A stretch of 51,512 nucleotides of DNA from Candidatus Magasanikiibacteriota bacterium (GCA_017991415.1 JAGOQR010000001.1:57873-109384), one strand, 5' to 3'. Counted from the stretch's first letter, positions 8,954 through 16,899 are shown. Numbers and translations: made by a program. The notes: generated from the sequence alone by a model not told the origin.

Positions 8954-9244
8954 TTAAACTATAGAATCGAGCTGTTTGATGGTATCAGAGCTTAGCCGAT
9001 CTACTGTTGTTTGAAAATTTTGATCAGTGTTTTTTAACTCTTCGGCCAATGTTTGGTCCTGTTTTTTTGTAGCGGCTTGCAAATAGCTTACTTCTAAAGC
9101 CGCACTAAACTCTTCTAATTGCTTTTCGGTCATTTGTGGCAATAACGCAAAAAGAGCCTCACGTTCTTCTGGAGAGATATCGAGCGATGCAATAAGAAAC
9201 CCTAATCGCTTACCTTTTTCTTCGACTGTTTGTAAATCAGACAT
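8954..9244 (-). CDS. Small helical protein, unknown function
   Basis: 96 aa from ATG at 9244 (a TTG 12 bp upstream is also possible). It is acidic and predicted all-helical (SPEEREALFALLPQMTEKQLEEFSAALEVSYLQ), with no signal peptide or membrane segment. It sits 10 bp before the 1858-aa gene and so is probably co-transcribed and perhaps a partner of that protein. No family recognised. Confidence 0.7.
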   Translation of the reverse strand: MSDLQTVEEKGKRLGFLIASLDISPEEREALFALLPQMTEKQLEEFSAALEVSYLQAATKKQDQTLAEELKNTDQNFQTTVDRLSSDTIKQLDSIV

Positions 9245-9296
9245 AGCATGTGCCAAATATATGATTTAATCGAGGTTGCGCGCTATTTTTAAAAAA

Positions 9297-9947
9297 CTAA
9301 ACACCAAATAAACTATGTTTTTTATACCTAAGCACCCAGAGAGCTGCAAGAGAAAAACCGATCACAAAACCAATAAGCGCGTTAAGTCCAATATTCGGAC
9401 GAACAGGCCAACGAGAAACAAGCGGTTCACTAATTAATTTTATAGCCACATCTCCACCTAAATATTCCCAACCTTGGGATACTAGAGTTTGAGAAACAGC
9501 GGCCGATAAATTAATAGCTTCTACTTGAGAATAGCTAAATACTTTTACGTTCATAACACTCACCCCATACAGCATGCTTCCCTGCACATCTTTGGTCCAT
9601 TTTTTTCTTTGCTGCCTATCCAACAAGTTTTTCCATGGCTCTCTGTCAAAAGAGAGAGAAGAATTGCCAAGCACTTTATTATAAAAATCGGTTGTATCCA
9701 TAATTTGAGCAAGATTGGCTCCGATTTTTTCGGCTGATCTAGCTTGAGTATATGGATCAGCACCGCTCTTATCTCGAGAGATAATTAAGACTTGGCTGGT
9801 AGCGCTATACTGTTTTGGAAAAAACAGACTTCCTACAGCCGATACCAACGAAAAAACAAGGCCCCATAGTATGATGAGCTTAATATTTTTTTGCACTAGA
9901 TGAAACATAGAAGAAAATAAATGACTAATGTTATTTTGTTTGCGCAA
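9297..9947 (-). CDS. Wzz/YveK-like polysaccharide chain-length protein
   Basis: 216 aa with two membrane helices (about 23-43 and 185-205) enclosing an extracytoplasmic region, the standard Wzz topology. The region after helix 1 (FFPKQYSATSQVLIIS) matches the typical Wzz start, and the segment before helix 2 has the Pro-containing EPLVSRWPVRPN motif common to the family. It would regulate export or chain length of a surface polysaccharide. There is no kinase domain. The 5' end overlaps the HtrA-like gene by 17 bp, implying translational coupling. The first codon in this frame is TTG at 9947; ATG at 9908, which leaves a shorter N-terminus before helix 1, is an equally reasonable start. Confidence 0.8.
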   Translation of the reverse strand: MRKQNNISHLFSSMFHLVQKNIKLIILWGLVFSLVSAVGSLFFPKQYSATSQVLIISRDKSGADPYTQARSAEKIGANLAQIMDTTDFYNKVLGNSSLSFDREPWKNLLDRQQRKKWTKDVQGSMLYGVSVMNVKVFSYSQVEAINLSAAVSQTLVSQGWEYLGGDVAIKLISEPLVSRWPVRPNIGLNALIGFVIGFSLAALWVLRYKKHSLFGV

Positions 9948-10995
9948 TCTTTACATTTAATTCAAGTTCTTTGCCATTTCGCAAAATCTTAACATTCACA
10001 TTTTCGTTAGCGTTAATACTATACCATAAATTATCGGAAAAAACAATTCGACCATTAATTTCTAAAATCACATCACCTTTACGAAACAAACTTGATGGCA
10101 ACCAAACATTAGAAACCAAAAAACCTTGGATTTTTTCTCCTGCTTTTAGTTGATTTTCTAAACTAGAAAATATAATTTGCTCTCCACTAAACCATCCCTC
10201 TACACCAAGCGACGGATAGGACACATTCTGCTGGCTTAATACTTTGGATAAAATTCGAGTTATATATGTGCTTGGAAGCAACAAACCATTTTCGGAAATA
10301 AATCCTGCTACCCGCCCCTGATTATTCACCACAATATCTCCAACAGAAAAATTACCATTCACCGAGTATCGCTCAATCGGTGCCGTGTCCAAATGTGGAA
10401 TCTTATAATCAAACACCTGGTACAAACCAGTGCTATGATACCAATTATTATTCTGCCAAACAAAAATTTCATCTGGAGCAGAATTTTCATCTGCGAATCC
10501 AGCTACTTTAAACTGCTCATTTTGAATTTTGAGATATAAAATTCCAGAATATTTATCCCAAATAGCATTTTGCGCCTGGTACACACTGCCATCTTTGGCA
10601 GCTACATATATATTTTTGTATACACCATCATACTGAGGCTGATATACAGCGAGCCATCCATCTGAACTTAATACAATGCCATCACCAATTTTTTTATTAA
10701 AATAATTTACTCCGCTTATAACCGAAGTTCCTCTATGGATTTCCATTACTCGTGAAGCAACTTCTTCACGCACTCTTGTTTCCAGTTGAATACGTGACAT
10801 AGCAGGACGAGTATACGATGTAATCCAGGTATCACCTTCGGCAAACCGAGGCCAGATCCAACCCAACATAATAGAAGCCCCGCTTGCACCCACAATCAAA
10901 CTAAAAACAGCGGTAGCTAATAAAAATTTTAACCGTTGCCAAATCCGATGATTTTCAATATTACTCGTTTTAGGTGGCAAATGAGGAGGCGTCAT
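9931..10995 (-). CDS. Degenerate HtrA/DegP-like membrane protein with PDZ domain
   Basis: 354 aa from ATG at 10995. There is one N-terminal membrane anchor (about 25-48), a trypsin-like beta-barrel region recognisable from GDGIVLSSDGWLAVY (HtrA proteases have GSGVIIDSDGYILTNNHV here), and a C-terminal PDZ-like domain (about 265-350: GFLVSNVWLPSSLFRKGDVILEINGR). The catalytic His position reads VYQPQ and the usual GNSGGP serine motif is replaced by SVGDIVVNNQGRVAGF. It is therefore probably not a protease but a binding or scaffold protein outside the membrane. It overlaps the Wzz-like gene, so a role in envelope or polysaccharide assembly is plausible. Confidence 0.75.
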   Translation of the reverse strand: MTPPHLPPKTSNIENHRIWQRLKFLLATAVFSLIVGASGASIMLGWIWPRFAEGDTWITSYTRPAMSRIQLETRVREEVASRVMEIHRGTSVISGVNYFNKKIGDGIVLSSDGWLAVYQPQYDGVYKNIYVAAKDGSVYQAQNAIWDKYSGILYLKIQNEQFKVAGFADENSAPDEIFVWQNNNWYHSTGLYQVFDYKIPHLDTAPIERYSVNGNFSVGDIVVNNQGRVAGFISENGLLLPSTYITRILSKVLSQQNVSYPSLGVEGWFSGEQIIFSSLENQLKAGEKIQGFLVSNVWLPSSLFRKGDVILEINGRIVFSDNLWYSINANENVNVKILRNGKELELNVKIAQTK

Positions 10996-11026
10996 ATTCA
11001 ATTAATAAGTGCAATGAATAAAATTA

Positions 11027-11818
11027 TTATTTCCAACGAACAACTGCTGTTAAAAAACTTACAAATAATACCGAATTAATGGTTAAAAATAGAATTTGTT
11101 TTTTCCAGTTTACCCCTTCTGAACTTAGGTTAAATCGTATTAAAAGCCATACTGCATACCAGCACCAAATTAAAATGAGGCTGCTTGCCAAATATCCTAA
11201 CGGCAACTTATTAACTACCCATATAAGCTCGAAAAATAACAAAAACCATACACTGCTCCACACCCAAAACCGTTTATTTATAACTGCTCCATACTCCCAC
11301 CACCACCAACTTGCAAAACCTGCTCCACATAACGAGGCAAACAAGAGCACAATCCAAGAACTAACCGTTGGAAAAATTTGAAAAGAAACCACTGCTTGTG
11401 TACCTTGAAATATACCTGCCAAGCCAATAATTGACATAACAAACCGCCATCGTAAATGTGGTTTTAAAAAAACAGACAAGCTGATACGCGAAGATGGTAA
11501 CAACCAAAAACTAAAAAAGGAAAAGAAAGAAAAGAAAGCACCAAATAAATACCATGCGAAGTTCCATTCGATAAATAAGAGAAAAGCCAGCGCCCCTATG
11601 GTCATAATGACCAGCGACAGCAAGTGTTTCCATTGCTTAATTTCTTTGGGATAATATACGCGCCAGATAAATATCCCCCAAACAGCTATTCGCACCACGA
11701 GCCATAACCACACCATTCTCCAACTACTAAGCTGCTGCAACCATGCGAGCATCGCTAGATTGATACACAAATCCAAAACAGCTGCGAGTTTTGGATGAAA
11801 TGAGATTGATTTAAGCAT
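11027..11818 (-). CDS. Multi-pass membrane protein, unknown function
   Basis: 263 aa from ATG at 11818 (GTG at 11863 would add 15 residues). It is very hydrophobic and Trp/Phe-rich, with about eight predicted membrane helices and no charged catalytic pattern. It lies 31 bp upstream of the HtrA-like gene on the same strand and is likely the first gene of that group, divergent from smpB. No family recognised. Confidence 0.7.
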   Translation of the reverse strand: MLKSISFHPKLAAVLDLCINLAMLAWLQQLSSWRMVWLWLVVRIAVWGIFIWRVYYPKEIKQWKHLLSLVIMTIGALAFLLFIEWNFAWYLFGAFFSFFSFFSFWLLPSSRISLSVFLKPHLRWRFVMSIIGLAGIFQGTQAVVSFQIFPTVSSWIVLLFASLCGAGFASWWWWEYGAVINKRFWVWSSVWFLLFFELIWVVNKLPLGYLASSLILIWCWYAVWLLIRFNLSSEGVNWKKQILFLTINSVLFVSFLTAVVRWK

Positions 11819-11927
11819 AGAAATAACCGACACGCCTATTAACCTGCCATAATAAATATACACAAATAGTACCTTAAAAAAAAAGAAAAGGCAATGTTAA
11901 ATTAGGCTCTCCATAAAAATAAAATGT

Positions 11928-11956
11928 TTGTCAATTACGCGTACTTCTGCTAGAAT
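11928..11956 (+). promoter_or_regulatory. smpB promoter
   Basis: TTGTCA (11928-11933), 17 bp, TAGAAT (11951-11956). The predicted start falls 7-9 nt before the smpB ATG at 11972, giving a nearly leaderless mRNA without a Shine-Dalgarno site. Confidence 0.6.
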
Positions 11957-11971
11957 TTAGTAAAATACTAT

Positions 11972-12412
11972 ATGTCCTTGGCCGAAAATAAAAAAGCTTT
12001 TTTTGAATACGATATCCTCGAAAAATTCGAGGCTGGTTTGGTATTAACAGGACAAGAGGTTAAATCTGCTAAGATTGGCCAAGTAAACCTTAAAGGTTCC
12101 TATATAACCTTCTACGGACACAAGGCCTATGTTCTCAACATGCACATAAACAAATACAAAGCAGCTGGTCCCCTGCCCGATTATGACCCAACTCATTCAC
12201 GCGAACTTTTATTACATAAAAAACAAATCGCTTATTTACACGGAAAATCCTCGGAAAAGGGCTTGACAATTATGCCTTTATCCATGTATACTAAGGGACG
12301 ATTAATAAAACTGGAGATTGCAATAGGAAGAGGCAAAAAACTATACGACAAAAGAGAGTCTCTCAAAAAGAAAGATTTAAAAAGAGAGCTTGATAGAGCC
12401 AGAAAAAATTAA
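11972..12412 (+). CDS. smpB: SsrA-binding protein SmpB
   Basis: 146 aa, normal SmpB length. SmpB binds tmRNA and helps it enter stalled ribosomes for trans-translation. The family signature is clear: NKKAFFEYDILEKFEAGLVLTGQEVKSAKIGQVNLKGSYI at the start, the beta-barrel GLTIMPLSMYTKGRLIKLEIAIGRGKKLYDKRE, and the basic tail KKKDLKRELDRARKN that folds into the decoding site. It lies directly upstream of the tmRNA gene on the same strand, a common arrangement. Confidence 0.97.
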   Translation: MSLAENKKAFFEYDILEKFEAGLVLTGQEVKSAKIGQVNLKGSYITFYGHKAYVLNMHINKYKAAGPLPDYDPTHSRELLLHKKQIAYLHGKSSEKGLTIMPLSMYTKGRLIKLEIAIGRGKKLYDKRESLKKKDLKRELDRARKN

Positions 12413-12454
12413 AACCTACATTTTAGTATTAGAATTTAGTCTTTAGTTTTTAAA

Positions 12455-12873
12455 GGGGGTGCCGGGCTTCGATAGGAGCTTCTGGCTACACTGGCATACC
12501 GAGGAAGCCCTGATCCTCGTTAATCACAAAGGGCAACCTAATAAGTGCAAACTTGTTAACAAAAGTAAGGGCTACTGTAGCTAACGCTTTCAGTACCTTT
12601 GCTCCAGCCATGGCCTAAGAACCACAGCTGGACCCTCTAGACCCTTCGTGGTTTAGGGCATCGCACCGATAATACTCAGTAGTCGACCCGCGGTGTTAAT
12701 CACTGAGCGTAGTTATATAGTAGTGCCGAATGCTATATAGCGAAGTTACCCGGCTCGTCAACCCAATTTTCGTCCTCTTCTATCGGGTTGATTAAATACC
12801 AAGAGACACTAAGTATGTAGAAGGTTTAGTCACAGTTATCTACACGCGAGTTCAACTCTCGCCACCTCCACCA
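12455..12873 (+). ncRNA. ssrA: Transfer-messenger RNA (tmRNA)
   Basis: Starts GGGGGTGCCGGGCTTCGA and ends in a T-arm-like GCGAGTTCAACTCTCGC, an acceptor strand and an encoded CCA at 12871-12873; the two ends pair as a tRNA-like acceptor stem. The tag reading frame (12580-12618) reads ANAFSTFAPAMA then TAA, preceded by GTAG as in other tmRNAs. Length about 419 nt. The tag ends in AMA rather than the usual LAA. tmRNA works with SmpB, encoded just upstream. Confidence 0.95.
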
Positions 12874-12877
12874 AACT

Positions 12878-13423
12878 ATGCGTATATCACATAAAAAACA
12901 CAAACCAGAGCCAAAACGAACTTACTTTTTTAATTTAGGAATTACGGTACCAGAAGTAATGGTTTTGGATAACAATGGTGCAAATTTAGGTTTAATGAAA
13001 CCAAGTGAAGGCATGGTTCTTGCCAAAGAACAAGAACTTGATTTGGTTTTAATAAATCCAAAATCAGTACCTCCGGTTGCAAAGATCATGGACTTTGGTC
13101 AATTTAAATACCAACAAGAAAAAGAAGAACGACTCAAGCAAGCGCACGCTCACGTTACCGAAGTAAAATGTATTCGACTATCTCTGCGCATCTCTCCGCA
13201 CGATATGGAAATCCGACAAAATCAGACTATTCAATTTTTAAATGAAGGTGATAAAGTAAAAGCAGAAATAATCTTGAAAGGCCGAGAAATGCAACAAAAA
13301 CCAATGGCTTCTGCGGTTATCGAAAAGTTTATAAACAATGTTAATGCTTTGCTACCAGTCAGAAAAGACCAAGAGATAGAATCTCAATTTAATAAAGTAA
13401 CTGCCATTATTGCTAAAAAATAA
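12878..13423 (+). CDS. infC: Translation initiation factor IF-3
   Basis: 181 aa, typical IF-3. The N-domain signature PEVMVLDNNGANLGLM (25-40) and C-domain stretch VTEVKCIRLSLRISPHDMEIRQNQTIQFLNEGDKVKAEIILKGREMQ are both present. IF-3 binds the 30S subunit and checks start-codon pairing. The ATG comes only 4 nt after the CCA of tmRNA, with no Shine-Dalgarno site, so tmRNA 3' processing would give a leaderless message. The order infC-rpmI-rplT is conserved across bacteria. Confidence 0.96.
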   Translation: MRISHKKHKPEPKRTYFFNLGITVPEVMVLDNNGANLGLMKPSEGMVLAKEQELDLVLINPKSVPPVAKIMDFGQFKYQQEKEERLKQAHAHVTEVKCIRLSLRISPHDMEIRQNQTIQFLNEGDKVKAEIILKGREMQQKPMASAVIEKFINNVNALLPVRKDQEIESQFNKVTAIIAKK

Positions 13424-13449
13424 TATTTAAAAATTCTTAATCAAAGAAT

Positions 13450-13644
13450 ATGCCTAAATTAAAAACTCACAAAGCCACATCAAAAAGATACAAAGTAAGT
13501 AAAACTGGAAAAATTATCAAAAGAACCGCTGGACAAAACCACTTTAACGCCCGAGAAAATGGAAACACTGGCCGTAACAAAAAATCTGATGTTGTTACCA
13601 GTAACACCTTAAACCGAGTAATGAAAACAAATTTACCTAACTAA
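13450..13644 (+). CDS. rpmI: Ribosomal protein bL35
   Basis: 64 aa, MPKLKTHKATSKRYKVSKTGKIIKR, the conserved bL35 start, and a basic composition throughout. It is a large-subunit protein encoded between infC and rplT as usual. Confidence 0.97.
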   Translation: MPKLKTHKATSKRYKVSKTGKIIKRTAGQNHFNARENGNTGRNKKSDVVTSNTLNRVMKTNLPN

Positions 13645-13653
13645 CTTTAAACC

Positions 13654-13716
13654 GTCATCTTGAACGTAGCCGAAAAATCTCTTTTCTAGAGGTTGCACCA
13701 CTCCGATCGGAATGAC
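13654..13716. repeat. Interspersed palindromic repeat between rpmI and rplT
   Basis: GTCATcttgaacgtagcCGA at one end and CGATCGGAATGAC at the other form an imperfect palindrome with an inner ATCTCTTTTCTAGAGGT. It resembles the GTCATTCTGAACGTAGTGAAGAATCT type of intergenic repeat seen in many bacterial genomes. It falls inside a ribosomal protein operon and may form an RNA hairpin there. Confidence 0.55.
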
Positions 13717-13733
13717 ATAATAATTATTAATAT

Positions 13734-14081
13734 ATGACACGTATCAAAGGTGGTTTACTCCACGCCAAACGCCGACGCGGCATTTTAAAACATACCAAAG
13801 GTTTCCGCTGGGGCAGAAAATCAAAAATCAAATTAGCAAAACCAGCCAAAATGAAAGCTGGTCAATATGCTTTCAATGATCGCAAAATCAAAAAGCGCGT
13901 TAACCGCGGTTTGTGGAATATCAAAATCAATGCCGCTGTACGAGAATTTGGTCTTAGTTACAGCAGATTCATTGATGCGCTCAAGAAAAATAACGTCGCT
14001 ATCGACCGAAAAGTGCTTTCACAGCTAGCTCAACACCACGCTACTATCTTTGCCAAAGTAGTAGAATCTGTAAAGAAATAA
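13734..14081 (+). CDS. rplT: Ribosomal protein bL20
   Basis: 115 aa. MTRIKGGLLHAKRRRGILKHTKGFRWGRKSKIKLAKPAKMKAGQYAFNDRKIKKR is typical of the bL20 N-terminal tail, and LWNIKINAAVREFGLSYSRFIDALKK of its globular domain. It binds 23S rRNA early in large-subunit assembly. It follows rpmI as expected. Confidence 0.96.
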   Translation: MTRIKGGLLHAKRRRGILKHTKGFRWGRKSKIKLAKPAKMKAGQYAFNDRKIKKRVNRGLWNIKINAAVREFGLSYSRFIDALKKNNVAIDRKVLSQLAQHHATIFAKVVESVKK

Positions 14082-14100
14082 TCATCCACAGATATCTACC

Positions 14101-14128
14101 TTGACAAAGCCTAAAAATTCGGTAAGAT
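14101..14128 (+). promoter_or_regulatory. Promoter of hairpin small-RNA candidate
   Basis: TTGACA (14101-14106), 16 bp, TAAGAT (14123-14128), 19 bp after the rplT stop. The predicted start is near 14135, just before a long hairpin with its own T-tract. Confidence 0.6.
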
Positions 14129-14134
14129 AAGTTT

Positions 14135-14232
14135 CATAAAACTCCTAAAGGCCCAGACAATGTGTGGTATAAGGAGGAAACGTACCCTCCTTCGTTTCCT
14201 CTCCTCTTACCACGCACTGTCCGGGTCTTTTT
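14135..14232 (+). ncRNA. Candidate hairpin small RNA with exposed anti-Shine-Dalgarno loop
   Basis: After a good promoter comes a stem of about 35 bp: AGGCCCAGACA (14149-14159) pairs with TGTCCGGGTCT (14218-14228), and AAGGAGGAAACG (14171-14182) with CGTTTCCTC. The apical loop reads TACCCTCCTT and a T6 tract follows. The RNA would be about 95 nt. The loop contains CCTCC, complementary to ribosome binding sites, while the stem hides a GGAGG. It could instead be an elaborate rplT terminator. A 40-codon frame from ATG 14160 crosses it but resembles no protein. Confidence 0.5.
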
Positions 14233-14244
14233 TAATTAAAAACA

Positions 14245-14279
14245 AAAAAATACCCCGACCAAAAGTCGGGGTATTTTTA
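14245..14279. terminator. Bidirectional terminator
   Basis: Perfect hairpin ATACCCCGAC/GTCGGGGTAT with A-run on the left and T-run on the right. It could stop transcription from the rplT side and, in the minus direction, from the 14368-14604 gene. Confidence 0.85.
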
Positions 14280-14286
14280 TAATTCA

Positions 14287-14350
14287 CAGACTGCTATTAC
14301 AAAAATTACAATTTCCTTGTCTTTATAACTTTTGCAATGAGAGCAGTCTG
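14287..14350 (-). terminator. Long GC-arm/AT-core hairpin after the 78-aa gene
   Basis: CAGACTGCT (14287-14295) and AGCAGTCTG (14342-14350) enclose an AT-rich interior that also pairs (ATTACAAAAA with TTTTGCAAT). It lies between the stop at 14368 and the terminator at 14245-14279, giving this gene a two-hairpin 3' end like other GC-rich genes here. Confidence 0.5.
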
Positions 14351-14367
14351 CGAGGAACAGGCGCGAG

Positions 14368-14604
14368 CTAACCCTCATCCCCTGCTTGCGCCAGCTGTTT
14401 GACCTTGTCCTCGTACTCCTTCATGGAAACCCGAGTCTTCGGCAAATCGCCAGCGATGCGGGGGCAACACGTACCCACCGCCTTGTTGAGTGCCCGGAGA
14501 AGCAAGCCGTCACAGATGTGCTCTGGGCGAAACCACCCTTCTTTCGTCGGGCTCGCAGGCAAGTAATCTCTAATCAAGGGACGGATTTTTTCTGCAAGAG
14601 ACAA
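14368..14604 (-). CDS. Small GC-rich gene, unknown function
   Basis: 78 aa starting at TTG 14604, supported by GGAGG 6 nt upstream. Sequence MSLAEKIRPLIRDYLPASPTKEGWFRPEHICDGLLLRALNKAVGTCCPRIAG; mostly helical, cytosolic, three Cys. The palindrome CCGTTAACTTAACGG sits immediately before the ribosome site and may fold over it. A TTGACA lies at 14658-14653 with a TATA-like stretch downstream. GC content is well above the flanks. No family recognised. Confidence 0.6.
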   Translation of the reverse strand: MSLAEKIRPLIRDYLPASPTKEGWFRPEHICDGLLLRALNKAVGTCCPRIAGDLPKTRVSMKEYEDKVKQLAQAGDEG

Positions 14605-14671
14605 CTCACACCTCCGTTAAGTTAACGGTAAACTATATAATAAACAGGCTTTTGTCAATCTAAATCAAAAA

Positions 14672-14698
14672 GGCCCCAGCGATAAACACTGACAGGCC
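14672..14698 (-). terminator. Terminator of the HD-domain gene
   Basis: In the minus direction GGCC-CAG...CTG-GGCC followed by TTTTTG, 26 bp past the stop at 14724. Confidence 0.7.
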
Positions 14699-14723
14699 AA
14701 CAACCCCCTTTTGGCACCGTTTC

Positions 14724-16064
14724 TTATAGGCGCCATTTTTCTCGAGCCAAACGCCACGCCGTTTGCAAGGCCACGGACCATCGCGGACTTTTCACCCAGT
14801 ACACGTACCAATTTTTTACATTGGCAGATGCAACAAGAGCTTTGATCTCGTCCACTTTCTCTGGGTGACCAACACCATCAAACGGCGCAACTTCACCTGC
14901 GTCATCCATGACCATATAGACACCCAACTTCGAACCAACTTTCTGAAAATCATCTGGCGAAGCGAGCACTGTCAGAAACCCTCGCTCAGCCAGCTGACCT
15001 TCAAACACCTGCGCTGCCTGAAACGAAGAAAAACATTCCATTCGAGGCCACGAACCAACTGCGTCAACTCTCTCGAACGCACTCGGCTTAAAGCCCATTT
15101 TTTTACCAATGAGCCGCAGCAGCCATCTATCACCTTGCTTGAGCAAACTAGACTTTCTGAAAGCCCGTACCTGCAAAAGATAGGGATAGGCAACTTTGCG
15201 CAAGAAAGTTTCCAGAAACTTTGCACTTGGCGATCCATACAATCCGTGCCAAAGCAGAGCGCGCAGCTTGATGAAGTTGCCCAACTTCTCTTGGTCGATC
15301 ACGACCAGATAGTCTCCTTCTCGCTGCACACAAGTCCAGATGTTCCACAGACACGAAGAGGCAAAGGCAAGAATAGCATCGAACTCGGAAACTCCTGTTC
15401 GACGCACAAATTGCGTTATCGCCTCCAGATCACCGACAATATAGCTGTACGTGTCGGCCACTTCGTGGACAGCACCACCAAACCCTTTACCGTGCACAAT
15501 TGCTTCCACGTGGTACGCCGTCTCTCTGGGATGAAAATTGTATTTCTCACACAGAGAATTCCAGCCAAGCAAATGCCCTCGCAAAAGCTTGGCAGCAAAA
15601 GCTATATCTTCGTCAAAAAGCTCCGCTTGCTTGGAAGCCTTCCAGCTATCACCGCCACAACACAAAAACATGTCGTGCATCAGCTCCGACCACACTCCAA
15701 CAATCACAGAGTCACGATCAAGCTTGCAACTCTGTGCAATGTACAAGTGAAAAACAGCAGCACGCAGCACATGCGGCAATCTTGTGTGCAGAAACGTATG
15801 CCTTCCTGCAATATCGCGCATACAATCGGTCACCAAAGCACCCGAGATGAATTGAAGCTGACTGATCCCAGCCATTCTCTTGAGGCCTAGATGACGAATG
15901 CAGTCGAGGACAAAACCCTCTCGAACTACAAATCCTTTGCGGCCTTCCAAACGGTATGGCCTGTTCAAGACCAAACCGCGTGGATCTGTATGGTTTTGAG
16001 GAAGCGGAGAAAGAAGCGGCCAGATACCGCTTCCAGGGAACAATTCCGTGGTATCGTGCGGCAT
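14724..16064 (-). CDS. HD-domain phosphohydrolase-like protein
   Basis: 446 aa from ATG at 16064, with AAGGGG 7 nt upstream. Residues around 90-150 (HTRLPHVLRAAVFHLYIAQ ... VGVWSELMHDMFLC) fit an HD domain, with the first His in HVLRAA, the HD pair in ELMHD, and a later Asp in EVADTYSYIVGD (about 200-215). HD proteins hydrolyse phosphate esters of nucleotides with bound metal. The C-terminal 230 residues are not recognised. The gene is moderately GC-rich compared with the host, lies alone with its own terminator, and is probably acquired. Substrate unknown; the HD call rests on motif spacing only. Confidence 0.65.
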   Translation of the reverse strand: MPHDTTELFPGSGIWPLLSPLPQNHTDPRGLVLNRPYRLEGRKGFVVREGFVLDCIRHLGLKRMAGISQLQFISGALVTDCMRDIAGRHTFLHTRLPHVLRAAVFHLYIAQSCKLDRDSVIVGVWSELMHDMFLCCGGDSWKASKQAELFDEDIAFAAKLLRGHLLGWNSLCEKYNFHPRETAYHVEAIVHGKGFGGAVHEVADTYSYIVGDLEAITQFVRRTGVSEFDAILAFASSCLWNIWTCVQREGDYLVVIDQEKLGNFIKLRALLWHGLYGSPSAKFLETFLRKVAYPYLLQVRAFRKSSLLKQGDRWLLRLIGKKMGFKPSAFERVDAVGSWPRMECFSSFQAAQVFEGQLAERGFLTVLASPDDFQKVGSKLGVYMVMDDAGEVAPFDGVGHPEKVDEIKALVASANVKNWYVYWVKSPRWSVALQTAWRLAREKWRL

Positions 16065-16147
16065 GACTCACCCCTTCTCTTTATTTGGTTGTCGAAAAAA
16101 CTAATTCTATTTTAGAGGTAAAAAAATATAAAAGCAATAAAATTAAA

Positions 16148-16176
16148 TTGACAAAATGCCATTTTTATACTAGATT
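16148..16176 (+). promoter_or_regulatory. Promoter of the 157-aa membrane protein gene
   Basis: TTGACA (16148-16153), 17 bp, TAGATT (16171-16176). It leaves a leader of about 180 nt that contains the palindrome at 16251-16300. Confidence 0.6.
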
Positions 16177-16250
16177 AAAAAAGTAATCTGAGGCGTAACC
16201 TTACGTTTAAGATTCAATATCGCTGTTCATTTTATAAACCAAAGAGAAGA

Positions 16251-16300
16251 CCAACGCGCATATAAGTAATAATTTCGATTATTATTGATATGCGCGTTGG
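16251..16300. repeat. GC-arm/AT-core palindrome in the leader of the 16366 gene
   Basis: CCAACGCGCATAT (16251-16263) pairs with ATATGCGCGTTGG (16288-16300). The interior TAATAAT/ATTATTA also pairs, leaving a TTCG loop. It lies between promoter and gene, as a similar hairpin does at 3151-3213. In the RNA it would form a very stable hairpin. Confidence 0.65.
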
Positions 16301-16365
16301 ACATGCATGTCTTGTACGATGGCAACTGCCCCGCCACAAGTGGGTATTTTTTCAGGAGACTCTCA

Positions 16366-16839
16366 ATGAAGCCGATCGCCTCGTCGCCGTCCTACCGACT
16401 CACACTGTGGAAGCTCGCTATCCTCATCGTGGGGGCGACCACACTGGTGCTCCTCGTGATGCTGTACATGCTGTTCTACTCCGTGGGCACGAGCGGCTCC
16501 AGCTTCGAACCGAAGAACCCGCCGCCGACTCACACCCAGCCCAAGATGATCATCGAGACCGTCGTCACGATCCAGAAGGGGCGCTACGGTACGTGCCTCA
16601 TCTACGAGCAGGCCAACATGGCGATCTGCACTGGGCACAAGACCATCACCACCTCCCGCTACGAACTGCAAGACGATGGCGACATCATCCTGCGGGGCGA
16701 CTTCATCTCCAGCATCTTCGTGGACGGGTACGTCGACAACTGCGGCAACTTCTACACTCAGCAACTGCCGCTGTTCAAGATCACCTACCCAACGATCACG
16801 ATCTGCCCCTCAGACGACTTCGTCCGGAACTACCCCTGA
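16366..16839 (+). CDS. Single-pass membrane protein with small extracytoplasmic domain
   Basis: 157 aa from ATG at 16366; AGGAG 7 nt upstream picks this start over earlier ATGs. Short cytoplasmic N-terminus (MKPIASSPSYRLTLWK), one membrane helix (LAILIVGATTLVLLVMLYMLFYSV, about 18-41), then about 115 residues outside with four Cys (TCLIYE, AICTGH, DNCGNF, ICPSDD), which may form two disulfides. The coding part is GC-rich, promoter and leader are AT-rich. Function unknown. Confidence 0.7.
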   Translation: MKPIASSPSYRLTLWKLAILIVGATTLVLLVMLYMLFYSVGTSGSSFEPKNPPPTHTQPKMIIETVVTIQKGRYGTCLIYEQANMAICTGHKTITTSRYELQDDGDIILRGDFISSIFVDGYVDNCGNFYTQQLPLFKITYPTITICPSDDFVRNYP

Positions 16840-16899
16840 GACGGCGCTGGGCTCGCGAACTGACACATCTCTTCTCTTCTACCCGCTGCCTGAACAGCA

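Noticed and set aside
14160-14280. 40-codon peptide gene within the hairpin RNA
   Set aside because: The frame crosses two strong hairpins, has no family resemblance, and its ribosome site (AAAGG) is weak and inside the stem.
14763-15890. 375-aa plus-strand frame opposite the HD-domain gene
   Set aside because: No ribosome site, no recognisable domain; the minus frame has HD motifs, ribosome site and terminator.
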